Shown here: piece after piece, positions 30,662 through 40,316 of the stretch
Layout: each line of letters begins with the position of its first letter
Numbering within the stretch: position 1 is the stretch's first letter
Origin: Acholoe squamosa
Lineage: Eukaryota; Annelida; Polychaeta; Phyllodocida; Polynoidae
Length of the DNA stretch: 64,000 bases
Assembly (NCBI GenBank): GCA_949317995.1
Contig: OX439043.1
Location: 4,146,501-4,210,500, forward strand
Direction: 5' to 3'
Program-made: the position numbers and the translations under genes
The notes under the pieces: generated by a model
What the model saw: only the letters and a program-made list of their open reading frames with translations
Database searches by the model: none
What the model was told of the DNA's origin: nothing

Positions 30662-31585
30662 TGAGAGCTGAGAACACTACTTATAAACCTTCCACCCCAC
30701 ATAAATTATTTGTGCCTCACTTGCACAACCCCCTCCCCTTAATTACATACACATACACTACCCTCTTTCATGGTCGAACACCTGTGTTTGTCTATACGGT
30801 AGGCTTACCCCTTGAGTTTACTCACAGCATCACAGCTGCTCACTGCTCACCTGCTTGTTCTTCCCCTCTACCTACCCCTGCGGGAGTTTTAGAGGTGTTG
30901 ATGCACCTTCAGAGAAAGGTGCAAGAGGTTCTCCAAGATTCTAGCCTTAAAGGTAAAGAGATACAACCAACTCATGGTGAAGTCCTCGGTACTCCTTTCA
31001 CCGTTCGCGACAGCTATAAGAAGAATGAGATCTCAAATGACGAGTCAGAATGAAGACGAGAAGGAGCAGGACATCAGTGATGATGACAACGAGACTGATG
31101 ACGCCACCGATCGTCCCCCCTCCTCGTGTGACTACGAATGGGACTCTGATCGTGAGGAGGAGAAGGAGGAGGAGGAGGAGGAAGACCTGTCCTTTCCCTC
31201 GGGGAAAAAGATATATTGCGAGGTGTTCCTTTGAGTTATCGTGCTACTGCTGGGAAACTGTACACGCAACTCTGCGCGCTAGAAAACACACAGGTGCTCA
31301 ACTGGGATCGAAACAGTGAAATACAAGTGGGGCACCCGTCGACGGCAGCAGCATAACATAACTTTTAACTGACGGTAGCCGAAAGAAATCTCTGGCCGGC
31401 AGGAAAGCAGTGGGATGCAATCTGCTTGTCAGAGCCGGGAAGCGGGTGAATCTATCCTTGAAATACGTCAGAAACAAGAAACTTTTCACAGAGGCTCGGT
31501 TGAAAAGACTTAGACACCACTCGCAGTCGACCCTGTCTAAAGCTAGGGGGATAACAAAAATAGACATAGGTCAAGAAGGATCAGG
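30662..31585. other. Polinton intergenic segment between polB and integrase
   Basis: This divergent spacer separates minus-strand polB from plus-strand integrase and would hold both promoters. A plus-strand frame at 30,974-31,234 has an acidic run (DISDDDNETDDA and a Glu-rich stretch). It may be the remnant of an acidic Polinton protein, but I recognise no domain. Otherwise nothing is seen. Confidence 0.35.
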
Positions 31586-32600
31586 GTGGAACAGAATAAA
31601 ATGGCACACCAGGCTCTGAAGAAAGAAGTGTTCAAGTTGTACACCAATCCTAAACTACAATGGCAACAATTCAAGAAAACCCAAAGGAAAAACATAGAAC
31701 AAGTCTTAGAGGAGGTGGAATCTTACACCAGACACAAACCCTACAAGAAACACTTTTCCATACACAAGACACAGACCTGGGGAATAGATAAACAGTGGCA
31801 ACTGGACCTGATAGACATGCGAGAAAATGCCAAGGAGAACAAAGGTCATCAGTACATTTTAGTTGGGATAGACGTCTTTTCCAGGTATGGATTTGCCCAA
31901 CCCGTGAAGAGCAAAAGAGCCAAAAACATACTGACCGCCTTCAGGGAAATGACCCAAAAAAGACAACCTAAACAGATCCAGACAGACAAGGGAAAAGAGT
32001 TTGTGGACAAAACCTTCAAGAAACACTGAGAAGAGGAAGGCATCTCTTTTTTTCACAGTCGGAAATGACGACTTGAAATGTGCTCTAGCGGAAGGCTTCA
32101 ACTCAACTCTCCAAGGTAAGATGTGGCAAGCTTTCACACATTACAACAACTGCAAATGGTTGGATTGCTGCCGGTCTTGGTGGAGTCTTACAACAAAACA
32201 CACCACATAATGTTGGGAGCTGCTCCCGCCGACATGAAACCCTCAAACTCCGAGGTGTTGTTCTACAGGTTGTACAAACAACCTAGGCACAAAGAAGTTC
32301 CAGCTCTGAAGCTTAAAAACAAAAGCAAAGTCCACATCTTGAGGAAAGAAAACACCTTCAACAGAGGTTACCAACCCAAGTGGCCAAACTCTTTCCAAGA
32401 AGCTACATCCTGAAGGACCTTCTAGGAGAAGAAATAAAAGGTCACTTTTACCAACCCGAAGTTTAGAAGGTGGTTGATCGTGGTGGTGGCAGAAAGTATG
32501 CCATCAAGAAGGTGCTGAAATACAGGGGCAAAGGCAAGAAGAGAGAGGCGCTTGATCAGACAGGATACTTCTTGAAGGGCACACTCCAAGGGTGAAGTTT
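31586..32600 (+). pseudogene. Polinton retroviral-type integrase
   Basis: The plus-strand block at 31,586-32,029 contains QLDLIDMRE (first catalytic Asp), a YILVGIDVFSRYGFAQPVKSK core and QTDKGKEF (second Asp), then stops. The next blocks, in other frames, hold ALAEGFNSTLQGKMWQAF (the expected catalytic Glu), YNKTHHIMLGAAP, and a tail resembling the post-core region. Around 32,430-32,590 a further frame looks like the start of the C-terminal chromodomain (KYAIKKVLKYRG). This is the c-type integrase of Polintons. It is broken by several frame changes and the chromodomain is truncated. Confidence 0.83.
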
Positions 32601-32749
32601 GGACATATTCTCCAAGGGTGAAGGTGTTTGGACATATTCTGACCATGTGTCATACATGGTCAGAGTGTTGTCATGCTCATAGAGAGTTGCTGGGTAGGGT
32701 CAAGGTGAACGTCATCCTACCACGTTCTTGGTTGGCTCCCAGGTGTTGA

Positions 32750-33253
32750 ACTTCTCTCCGTATCCCAGAAATACTACAAGGACGCTGTGGGTCACATGGA
32801 GGTGAGAACAGCCGAGAACGAGGGGTGGACGGCCAGGCGGGTCAAATTTGTCGCCAGGAAGAAATACACAGTCATCATGCGCCCACACCTGGACCTCGTC
32901 AGAAAGTGCAAGAAATTAGCACCCCACGCGAATTAAAGTTCATCTTTGAGAAGAACGACCCCAAATTTTACATGATGCAAGCGGCCGACCAAGAGTTTTG
33001 GATCAAGGACGTAGTTTGCATGGGGCATCCCACAAGTGTAAGGATCAATTACACGCACATAGTCGACAACGTGCAACAAATAAAAGTGGGAGTGAAACTA
33101 GTCCTGGAACACATAGACAAGTTGGTGAACAAAATGACCGCTTTGGAGGAAAGAGTGCGTGTGTTCGAAATGAAACCCCGCCAGCAGCTAGAAAATCGGG
33201 GTGTTCTTGGAACTGTACTAAAAACTCTACTAGCATGTAGAATGTGTGTGTAA
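32750..33253 (+). pseudogene. Probable Polinton capsid protein C-terminal fragment
   Basis: Two overlapping plus-strand frames are involved. The first encodes GWTARRVKFVARKKYTVIM, then HLDLVRKCKKLAPHAN, and ends at a stop near 32,935. The second (from 32,825, informative after about 32,930) encodes LKFIFEKNDPKFYMM and a further beta-rich stretch, ending in a coiled-coil-like tail (LVNKMTALEERVRVFE). The pattern of an aromatic/hydrophobic block, a long strand and an F-x-x-M resembles the second jelly roll of Polinton major capsid proteins, but this is a weak pattern match. An AATAAA-type signal follows near 33,269. A single frame change separates the halves. Confidence 0.4.
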
Positions 33254-33559
33254 CCCCTTTTTGTAGTGAAAATAAAAGAGAGAGAGAAAAATTGAAAAAA
33301 GCCTTCCAGTTGTTTTTAACATGTGTGCAGAACATATGGTGCAACCACACCCCAACAGCTGGTGGTGTGTGGCGGGCTTCCCTAGCCCACTTAAAAGGGT
33401 CTATATCTCCTCTTTCCTATCCCCTCAGGATGTGTGTGGTGCACATATGCCCGGGCACTGACACATTCCTCTGTTAAATTATCAACCTGTGAAGCACGGG
33501 ATAGCCACTTAGTGCCGCTAAAGTGCTGTAAAACACAAATCAATCAATCAATGGTGGTG

Positions 33560-33736
33560 TGTGTACATTGCGTAAGACTCATTTTTTTTGTTTACATTTT
33601 CTACTGTGGCGACCATGCCAGCCACGTGGTCGGTTTGTTTTTGTTTATTTTGTTGTTGTTGTGATCACGTGATCATCATGTGATGACATCATATTACTCA
33701 GCCAATCATAGCTCAAGAAAGTAGGTCACATGCCCA
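33560..33736. repeat. Polinton right terminal inverted repeat
   Basis: The complement of this stretch aligns with 10,361-10,500, sharing GGGCAT, ACCTA-TTTTCT, GATTGGCTGAG, GATCACGTGATCA and a GACCACGTGG-type dyad. Divergence is considerable, in keeping with an old insertion. Confidence 0.75.
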
Positions 33737-33831
33737 TATATGGAGACTTCTGTTTTCAAAACTAGGTCACTTCCGGTTTGTAAGTAGGTCAAAGTAGCTG
33801 TAGCTATGCGCTGAGTTTACGTAGCGTTTTA

Positions 33832-33906
33832 TAATGTATGTTATGGGAGAGCACAAGTGGATTATCAACCCGTAAATCCACGAGTGCTCTCCCATAACAT
33901 ACATTA
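33832..33906. repeat. 75-bp near-perfect hairpin
   Basis: Two perfect 23-base arms (33,832-33,854 and 33,884-33,906, built on TGTATGTTATGGGAGAGCAC) enclose a second 7-bp stem (GTGGATT/AATCCAC) and an 11-base loop. It could extrude as a cruciform. No function is known to me. Confidence 0.9.
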
Positions 33907-34129
33907 AGGCGTTTATCGAACATATTTCTCCATTTTGTATCAATTTCTTACCTTATAACCCCAGATTTAATCCAGGAGAAGACATTTTGTAAGTGCATCG
34001 GATCTGTACGGTTTGCCAAGCCAGCGTAGCCATTGTTTTTACTCCACCCGTCATACCCTCGTCTTTCCAAACACTTGACCTAGCAGCGCCAAATATACGA
34101 TCTCTAGTTGGTGTTCGCATACATTTTGT

Positions 34130-34335
34130 CTCCATTTTCTTCAAAATAAATAAGAATCCATTGATTTTCCACAGCGATACGTTTCGCCACCCGCCTCCAC
34201 CATGCTCGGCTTCGTGTTGACAGTGTGGGAGGGTCCCGTATGTAGGTCAGCCGGACGGACGACGGGGTGGGTGCCGACACGTATCGCTATGGAAAATCAT
34301 TGGATTCTTATTTATTTCAAACAAAATGGAGAAAG
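34130..34335. repeat. Foldback element, about 60-bp arms
   Basis: The left arm (AAATAAATAAGAATCC, then GATTTTCCACAGCGATACG) is matched by the complement of 34,268-34,335 with few changes. The centre is GC-rich and unique. It is probably a small non-autonomous element; no target duplication was found. Confidence 0.75.
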
Positions 34336-34486
34336 TAGGCATGGCATGTTCATATAGGATATTTAACGATGTTTTCCTGTTAATAACTCCACCAGGTTCC
34401 ATGGATTCTAGGCTAACGAGGTGTGTAAACATCAGGTATGTCGGACAACTTTTTCAAATCCTTGATGTAGATTCATATCTACCACC

Positions 34487-34559
34487 GGTTGCCTTGGTAT
34501 AGTGGACAGCGAGCTCGCCTCCTGCCACAGCAGCCGGGGAACGATTCCCCGTTGAACCA
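34487..34559 (+). pseudogene. tRNA-Gly-like sequence
   Basis: 73 bases with an A-box-like TGGTATAGTGGA, a CTCGCCTCCTGCCAC stretch close to the anticodon region of tRNA-Gly(GCC), and a T-arm with a 5-bp stem CGGGG/CCCCG. The sequence ends AACCA. The T-loop is AACGATT rather than TTCGATT, so the B box is altered. The anticodon arm does not fold normally because of a small insertion. It is best read as a tRNA pseudogene or a SINE head. Confidence 0.55.
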
Positions 34560-36699
34560 AAATGGTTTTAACTGGAAATGTATGGAGGAGTTGACTTTGT
34601 ATACTTCTCCAATTTATTAACATGTCCGGATTGAAACCAGCAGCTTCTTGAAGATGAAGAAAAGGTCTCAGAGTGCATTATGGCTGGATAAGGAACTGGG
34701 GTTATGAGCAAAAAAGCACTGTTGAAGCCCAGATAGTTAGATAACCCTATATACTACTTATAACAAAGCTACTCTCCATTAACTATTTTTTACAGATCCC
34801 ACCACACCCCTCATCCACCTTTCTACAATGCTTTACAATATCCCCGTCCTGACCTTTATCCTATATTGTTTCCCCTCCCTTACACTAGACTATGAGACTT
34901 TCCACATAATCAAGCTATGATGTAATTCATTTAGACAATGGATTTTAGAAAAAAAAAAGGGGAAATGAATTAATGCTTTACATTTGCATTTCATCATGCT
35001 TTTAGTACACTCCCCTACTGCCACCACACCCAACTTCCTCTACCCTACCTCTTAAGCCCACCACACCTTTACCCTATCCCCCTTTCACCCCCCCCCCTTG
35101 CATCACCCTGTTCCCTCTCGTCCATGTTCTATGGTTTGCTAGTTGTTCTCTTTCCTCTTGTACAATGACTCTTCTAATACCATAGATTTGACTTCTTTCC
35201 ATGTGTACATATTTGTAATAAAGCTACTTTCCAATAACTGCTACTCCCTAGATGCCACTACACCTCCTTTCGCCCTCTTCACAATGTTGAACATTATTCC
35301 CATCCTACCCTTTATTTTATTCTATTCATTTGTATCGCAATCACATTTTAGAAAACCTCATTGGAACTTCTACATTTCCAGCCTACCATGTCAAGTCAAG
35401 TAATTCATTTAGGTCATTGATGTATTCATAAAAAAAGAAAACAAGGAAAGGCCCAGTCTGCTCTTGTGCACTTCTGTATTGCTACTATCCCGCACTGATT
35501 CTGTTAACTTCCCATTGCCTTGAGCCCACCACCCTTTACCCTGTCCCCTTTTCTACACATCCCTCCCTGGGCCACCCTCTGCCCTCCAGTCCATGTTCAG
35601 GAGTTCGCTAGTTCCCCTCTATCAATCTGTTGTGCGTGATGTCCACAGTCCTATGGTGGAGTTGTCTTTGTTCTGAAGTTCGTTTTTATTCTACTGCTCA
35701 TGATTCCATCATTCCTACATGTCTTCCCAGGGCAGAATTGTAAACTTTTCATGTTGGCTTTCTGTAAACAATATACACATCAAGTATTTATAATGACCAT
35801 TTTCATCTTAGACATTTTAGTTGTTCCTCATCAACTTCTTGTGGCCGTGTTGCAATATTGCATTATTTCTCATAGAAAATAACACAGTGCCTCCTCAAAA
35901 TACTGTTCTTAGATTGGTCAAAATGTGACTACAATTTAAAATGTTCCGATGTATCCCCCATCAGCTATTCTCCAACATATTTAAGTGCAACTCAAATCTA
36001 GATGTTGATTTGTAAGTTCAACATATTTAACCTGCATCCCTTTTTATAACTAAATGTCATCACTGTACCACCCCCACAGGAATATGACATTTCAGAATGG
36101 TAAACAATTAGGGTCGGCAAATTGGTTTTGAACCACTGTGTCTGCTGGAAACAGAAATGTATTTTCAGCAGGTAAATGCTACATGCCCTCCCTTTGACCT
36201 CATGTATGAGGCTGGCTTGGCAGTTGTGTCCACCGGACATAGCTTAAAAGATAAGTTGTGTCCAGAGAAATGGTTTTGAAGCTACTTATATGCGCGCATA
36301 TAAGTGGTGATAAATGGGCAGTAGCAGTTCCCAATGTATTACCAGATGTCACCACTTCCATTCAGGTGTTATGTAACAGGTTCCTTCACTGGTGGCCTTT
36401 GTAGTCGGCCATATTGCCTAGCCCCAGGAAGGACCACCGGTCTCACATTGGAGATTTTTTTTTAAAAGATAAGTTGTGTCCAGAGAAATGGTTTTGTTTC
36501 CTAGTTACTAGACAGGATTTGTTGAGCCCTGCGGTTATGAGACTTCTTGATATTGAAGGTTCTTTGGTGGAAGCATTTGTCTTATAATTGAAAGCTAGGA
36601 GAGGTGATATGTAGAATGTCAAATGACAAATCATATTCTTGTTTCCCAATAGCAGGTCTAAGTCCCTGAGCTTTGGATGAAAAAGAAAACAGTATCTAA

Positions 36700-36820
36700 C
36701 AGTGCCGGATTTAGAGGGGGGTGCAGGGGTGTGGACCCGGAAATTTGTCCAAAAATAGGGGGTGCGTCCCCTCCTTTTGGGCCGCGCCCCCTCATTTTCC
36801 AAATCCTGGATCGGCCACTG
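36700..36820. mobile_element. hAT-like MITE, copy 2
   Basis: It starts CAGTGCCGGATTTAG and ends CTGGATCGGCCACTG. It is flanked on both sides by ATCTAA, compatible with the core of an 8-bp hAT target duplication. The centre contains GGGGTGCGTCCCCTCC, as in the copy at 61,714. Confidence 0.72.
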
Positions 36821-36869
36821 ATCTAATTCCCTCCTGTTGTCCTAGCAGCTCCAGATGACACTGTCCAGG

Positions 36870-37123
36870 AAGGCATTTCTCAAGATGGTTCGACTAGACA
36901 CAACCACTACGACTTGAAACCCTCAATATCAGAGTGGGTGATCGTAGGTAACATACTACGACTACTCTGTACGATCAGCACTTAAGGCAGTAATTACACT
37001 GGGTTTGGTAGGGCAGTCATACCAGTGCAATCCTTCGTTACCACAGGGCTGTAATGGGATTGAAGTGAGGGATTCTACTACGACTTGAAGTGGATCTAAT
37101 CATAGCATCTTGAGAAATGCCTT
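36870..37123. mobile_element. MITE with AAGGCATTTCTCAAGATG termini, copy 1
   Basis: It is framed by AAGGCATTTCTCAAGATG and its near-complement GCATCTTGAGAAATGCCTT. The interior contains several CTACGACT/AGTCGTAG-like motifs. The uninterrupted relative near 54,110-54,140 (CACTGTCCAGACTGGTCAGCC) is an empty site. Relatives lie at 51,980 and 56,908. Confidence 0.78.
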
Positions 37124-38789
37124 ACTGACCAATCAGCCATCCTGTGTAGGTGACCTCTGATTTGACCTTATGGTGCTATTCCCCCACTGTTTGTTTCCAT
37201 TGTCTCATTGTCTCTTGTATATAAGGGGTATCTGCCGCACCCTACAGGACTGACTAAAGTTAGGGGTGTGCCTTATAGGCTAGGGTATGATCCATTGGGA
37301 GAATGATATAAGCCAAACCAGGAGCCTAAATTGGTTCCAATTCCTCACTATTGTATATCAAAACCCTCATATAAGTTGCACCCTGAATTCATAGCAATGC
37401 TAAAAGCCGGACTAACTTAGGCCTTGAAATGTTCTATAAGCCGCGGCTTATATTCAGAGATGTACGGTTATTTATTATCGTGATGCACAACCTGAAGCCT
37501 GGGTGCTAGAGTGCTGAAATGTGATGGGTATGACAGTTATTCCAAGTCTAGGCATGTCCACATGCACAGGGCTTAGAGAAATCCTGTTAACTTCTTCAAG
37601 CTCATTTAACATTGATTTATATTAAACCTGAACAATGGCTTACTTTCCTTTAAAACTAAATATTAAAGTTTACTTTAAAAGGCTATGTCCAGATTTGTAG
37701 TAATTGCGAAAAGGGCGAATTTGAAAGTTATTAGCAAAGTAGAGAAGAGAGTCCAGTGCTTTAGTATTTACATGACTGTAATTGTAGGGTGTGTATTGAC
37801 AAAATTTATTTTTGTGTGTGTTACCTGAGCAGGAGAAATGCCAGATTTCATTTCAATATGAATGAGCCAAAACACATCATGATCTCTCAAAAACCATTTG
37901 TAGGCCATCTCTCTTTGACTCTCCATGAATATGTAAATTGTCTTTCAGGGGCCAAATATAATCAATAATTCGGGACTGGTGTAGTTTTGGGGATTTGTTT
38001 GGATTGATGCATTGACACCAATCTAAATCATGCAAACACAAGGCCAATCAGTGGTGGTATACAAGGGCTACTGCTGAGTATCCACATCAATTAAATCATT
38101 TGGTTTCATTCAGCCTGAATCGGTGGGTTCAGGTGGTTTTAAATAGATGTTTTTAATTATTTCTGTTTGCACAGTAAGTTACTTCAAACAGTAAAAAAGT
38201 AACATAATTATATGTCTCATTGGTAGTTGTAGTAGCCATTTTAATACTACCCTGGGGTGAACGCGCAGGATCTAAAAGAACATGTCCACAGATGCCACAT
38301 GGATGGGGTGATTAACACATGTCGTTAACACCATTTGACCTTTCATACCCTCATGGACAGGTGTGATTCATAATGCACAGAATACATGTACCAGGCACCT
38401 GGGTCAGGTAGGTTGGGCATAGATGACACCTAATGTCAGCTCCCTTAGATGGCCTCAGAAGCACCTTAACATAATCCACAACTGGGCACACATGGAGGAC
38501 AAGGTGACCCTTCTCCAAGCACATCCCCTGTCATAGGTCATTCTCTAATGCTCAGACGCTACCTACACAACCTGCCCAGTACCAGCACTGGCAGTAGTAA
38601 ACCCATTTGCATTTCGCAAATAGCACAGCGAATAAACAAATAAAAATGATTTTAGGAATGCTTCACAAACTTTATTGAAGACATGCAACATTTTAGCCTA
38701 GCGCAAAACAAAATTGGCAATATGTGCGGATTGGCGAAATGCGCCTCACAGCAATGGCTCAAATGAGCACCTGTCCACACAGCTGGGGA

Positions 38790-39590
38790 AACTCATAGTG
38801 CATTATCCACAATGCTGCATTCTGATTGGCTGATTGACCGTGCATTATCTAGACGGATAATTCATTCCCAGTACAGGAGGTTAACTTTATCTCTCCTTTA
38901 GACTTTACAATTGATGTCCCTATGCTATTGGCCCCTGGATGTCTCAATACAGTCAGAGCACTCCCAGAGCCATGCCCCGTGCCTTATTCCCTAATAAGTT
39001 CCATGGGTGGCGGCATAAGTTGTCCCTTATATGCAATAAAAATGTCAACCAATTTAGAAAACTTACAGTGAATGGACTAACAAAATGCTGCTTAATTAGG
39101 GAATAAAGCAGGGGCATGGCCATGGGAGTACTCTACACTGTATTGAGACGTCAATAGGTCTTATATTTGATGTCTCTACAGTCTAGAGCATGTCCAAAGG
39201 AACAAGTGCCCAATAATAGAAAAATCACAGATGAGCCAACCTATAACACAGGAACATCGATAATGAAGTCTAAAGGTGAGATAAAGTTAGCATCCTGTAC
39301 TGGGAGTGCATTATCTATCTAGATAATGCATGGTCAATCAACCAATCAGAACACAGCATTGAGGATAATGCACCATGATTCTGCCCAGCTCCTCTTAACA
39401 TATCTAGACGAATAATGCAATACCAGTCCAGGAGGTTAACTTCATCTCACCTTTAGACTTCAGTTTTTTTCTGTTATAACAGAAATAAGGTACTTTGTCA
39501 TGGCTGAGGTTGTGCCTATAAGGTCCCTTGATGTCTCAAATCAGTCTAGAGCACTCCCACGGCCATGCCCCGTGCCTTATTCCCTAATTA
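38790..39590. mobile_element. Foldback element with a third direct arm
   Basis: The arm at about 38,790-38,995 (GTGCATTATC, GGAGGTTAACTTTATCTC, CATGCCCCGTGCCTTATTCC) is matched by the complement of 39,100-39,405, and again in direct orientation at 39,405-39,590. The result is an inverted pair followed by a direct copy. It is non-coding. Confidence 0.7.
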
Positions 39591-39825
39591 GAGTGAAAGG
39601 AAGACAAATCATGGTAGATAAATGGGCAGAGACACTTTCCATCAGGTAAAGCTGCACCTTATACCTTATATATAGACCCTATAGGGTTCAACTAAATCCA
39701 TAGTATAGCAGGCTGTTAGTAGTGGTTAAAAATAACCCAGGGGATGACCCAGCCAGATAGACGTGTAGGAGCTCCTCAGGGGGAGTAGAGTCCCACCACT
39801 GAATATAGACGAGGGGAGTTGGTGG

Positions 39826-40198
39826 TACACTGATAAGTCTGTGGGTGTTCCGTCCCTCCACAATACAATAAGAGAACAGGGTCTGTATGTGGGTCACTCT
39901 ACCGATGGATGGACGGGAGACTGAGGGCAATACACATTCACCTTAATCTATTACTTTTAATGACCCCCTTTGATCTAGATAAGAATCTGATTGATCTAAG
40001 ATGTGTATTACAGCCATGCACCTCATTCCCCATCCCCTCCCCTCCACCCTACAGATAAGGATCTGATTGAAGTTGAATGTGTATTGGCCCTCCCTGCCCT
40101 CAGTCTCCCATCCATCCGTCGGTAGAGTGACCCACATACAGACCCTGTTCTCTGTGGGTATTGTGGAGGGACGGAACACCCACAGATTGATCAGTGTA
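39826..40198. mobile_element. Foldback MITE with 9-bp target duplication
   Basis: TACACTGAT at the left and ATCAGTGTA at the right begin arms of about 130 bp that are close to mirror copies (for example GTTCCGTCCCTCCACAATAC). The flanking AGTTGGTGG is repeated at 39,817-39,825 and 40,199-40,207. The relative at 7,551-7,580 lacks the insertion. A 9-bp duplication and long inverted repeats are typical of MULE-type elements. ORFs on the minus strand here mirror the palindrome and are not genes. Confidence 0.85.
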
Positions 40199-40298
40199 AG
40201 TTGGTGGTAACTCAACAGGAGGGTGTAGGATTTAGGCACAACTCTGTAAAAGTTTAGTTTTTACTGTAAGCCGCAATAGCTCTTTTCCCACACTTTCT

Positions 40299-40313
40299 AT
40301 ACGGGTCAATATC
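40299..40313. repeat. Left terminus of the 10.1-kb transposon with ATAC duplication
   Basis: ATAC at 40,299-40,302 is followed by GGGTCAATATC. Two motif copies, CAAACGCCCATT and GAAACGCCCGTAAT, follow within 45 bases. The 4-bp duplication is short, so chance contributes; the paired inverted ends make the boundary credible. Confidence 0.75.
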
Positions 40314-40316
40314 CTT

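Larger units (their letters stand above)
10361..33736. mobile_element. Polinton/Maverick relic, split by an LTR element
   Basis: Imperfect terminal inverted repeats lie at 10,361-10,500 and 33,560-33,736. Between them, once the 16.1-kb retroelement is set aside, are about 7.3 kb. These hold a protein-primed family B DNA polymerase (minus), a retroviral-type integrase (plus) and a probable capsid fragment (plus). This gene set is diagnostic of Polintons and related adinto-like viruses. Intact elements are 15-20 kb, so ATPase, protease and most structural genes are missing. All remaining genes carry frameshifts or stops. No 6-bp target duplication could be matched. Confidence 0.85.
33737..34744. 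other. Inserted segment between Polinton and repeat copy D
   Basis: It is not part of family I, and no coding gene is seen. It holds a near-perfect hairpin, a foldback and a tRNA-like sequence, listed separately. It may be a distal Polinton end whose left counterpart was lost, or separate small insertions. Confidence 0.4.
34745..38770. repeat. Dispersed repeat family I, copy D
   Basis: The homology begins at the TTATAACAAAGCTACTCTCC block, exactly where copy C (ending at 10,360) would be expected to resume. It continues through GATGTCCACAGTCCTATGG and the TCCACATGCACAGG block to about 38,220. Two MITEs are nested in it. Plus-strand ORFs at 35,143 and 35,700 are not conserved in other copies. 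No gene is seen. Confidence 0.6.

Noticed and set aside
30416-30664. Ser- or Leu-rich ORFs on both strands
   Set aside because: Products of a trinucleotide-rich stretch in the N-terminal polB region; no conserved frame.
34487-34559. Functional tRNA-Gly gene
   Set aside because: The T-loop and anticodon arm depart from the tRNA pattern; it is listed as tRNA-like only.
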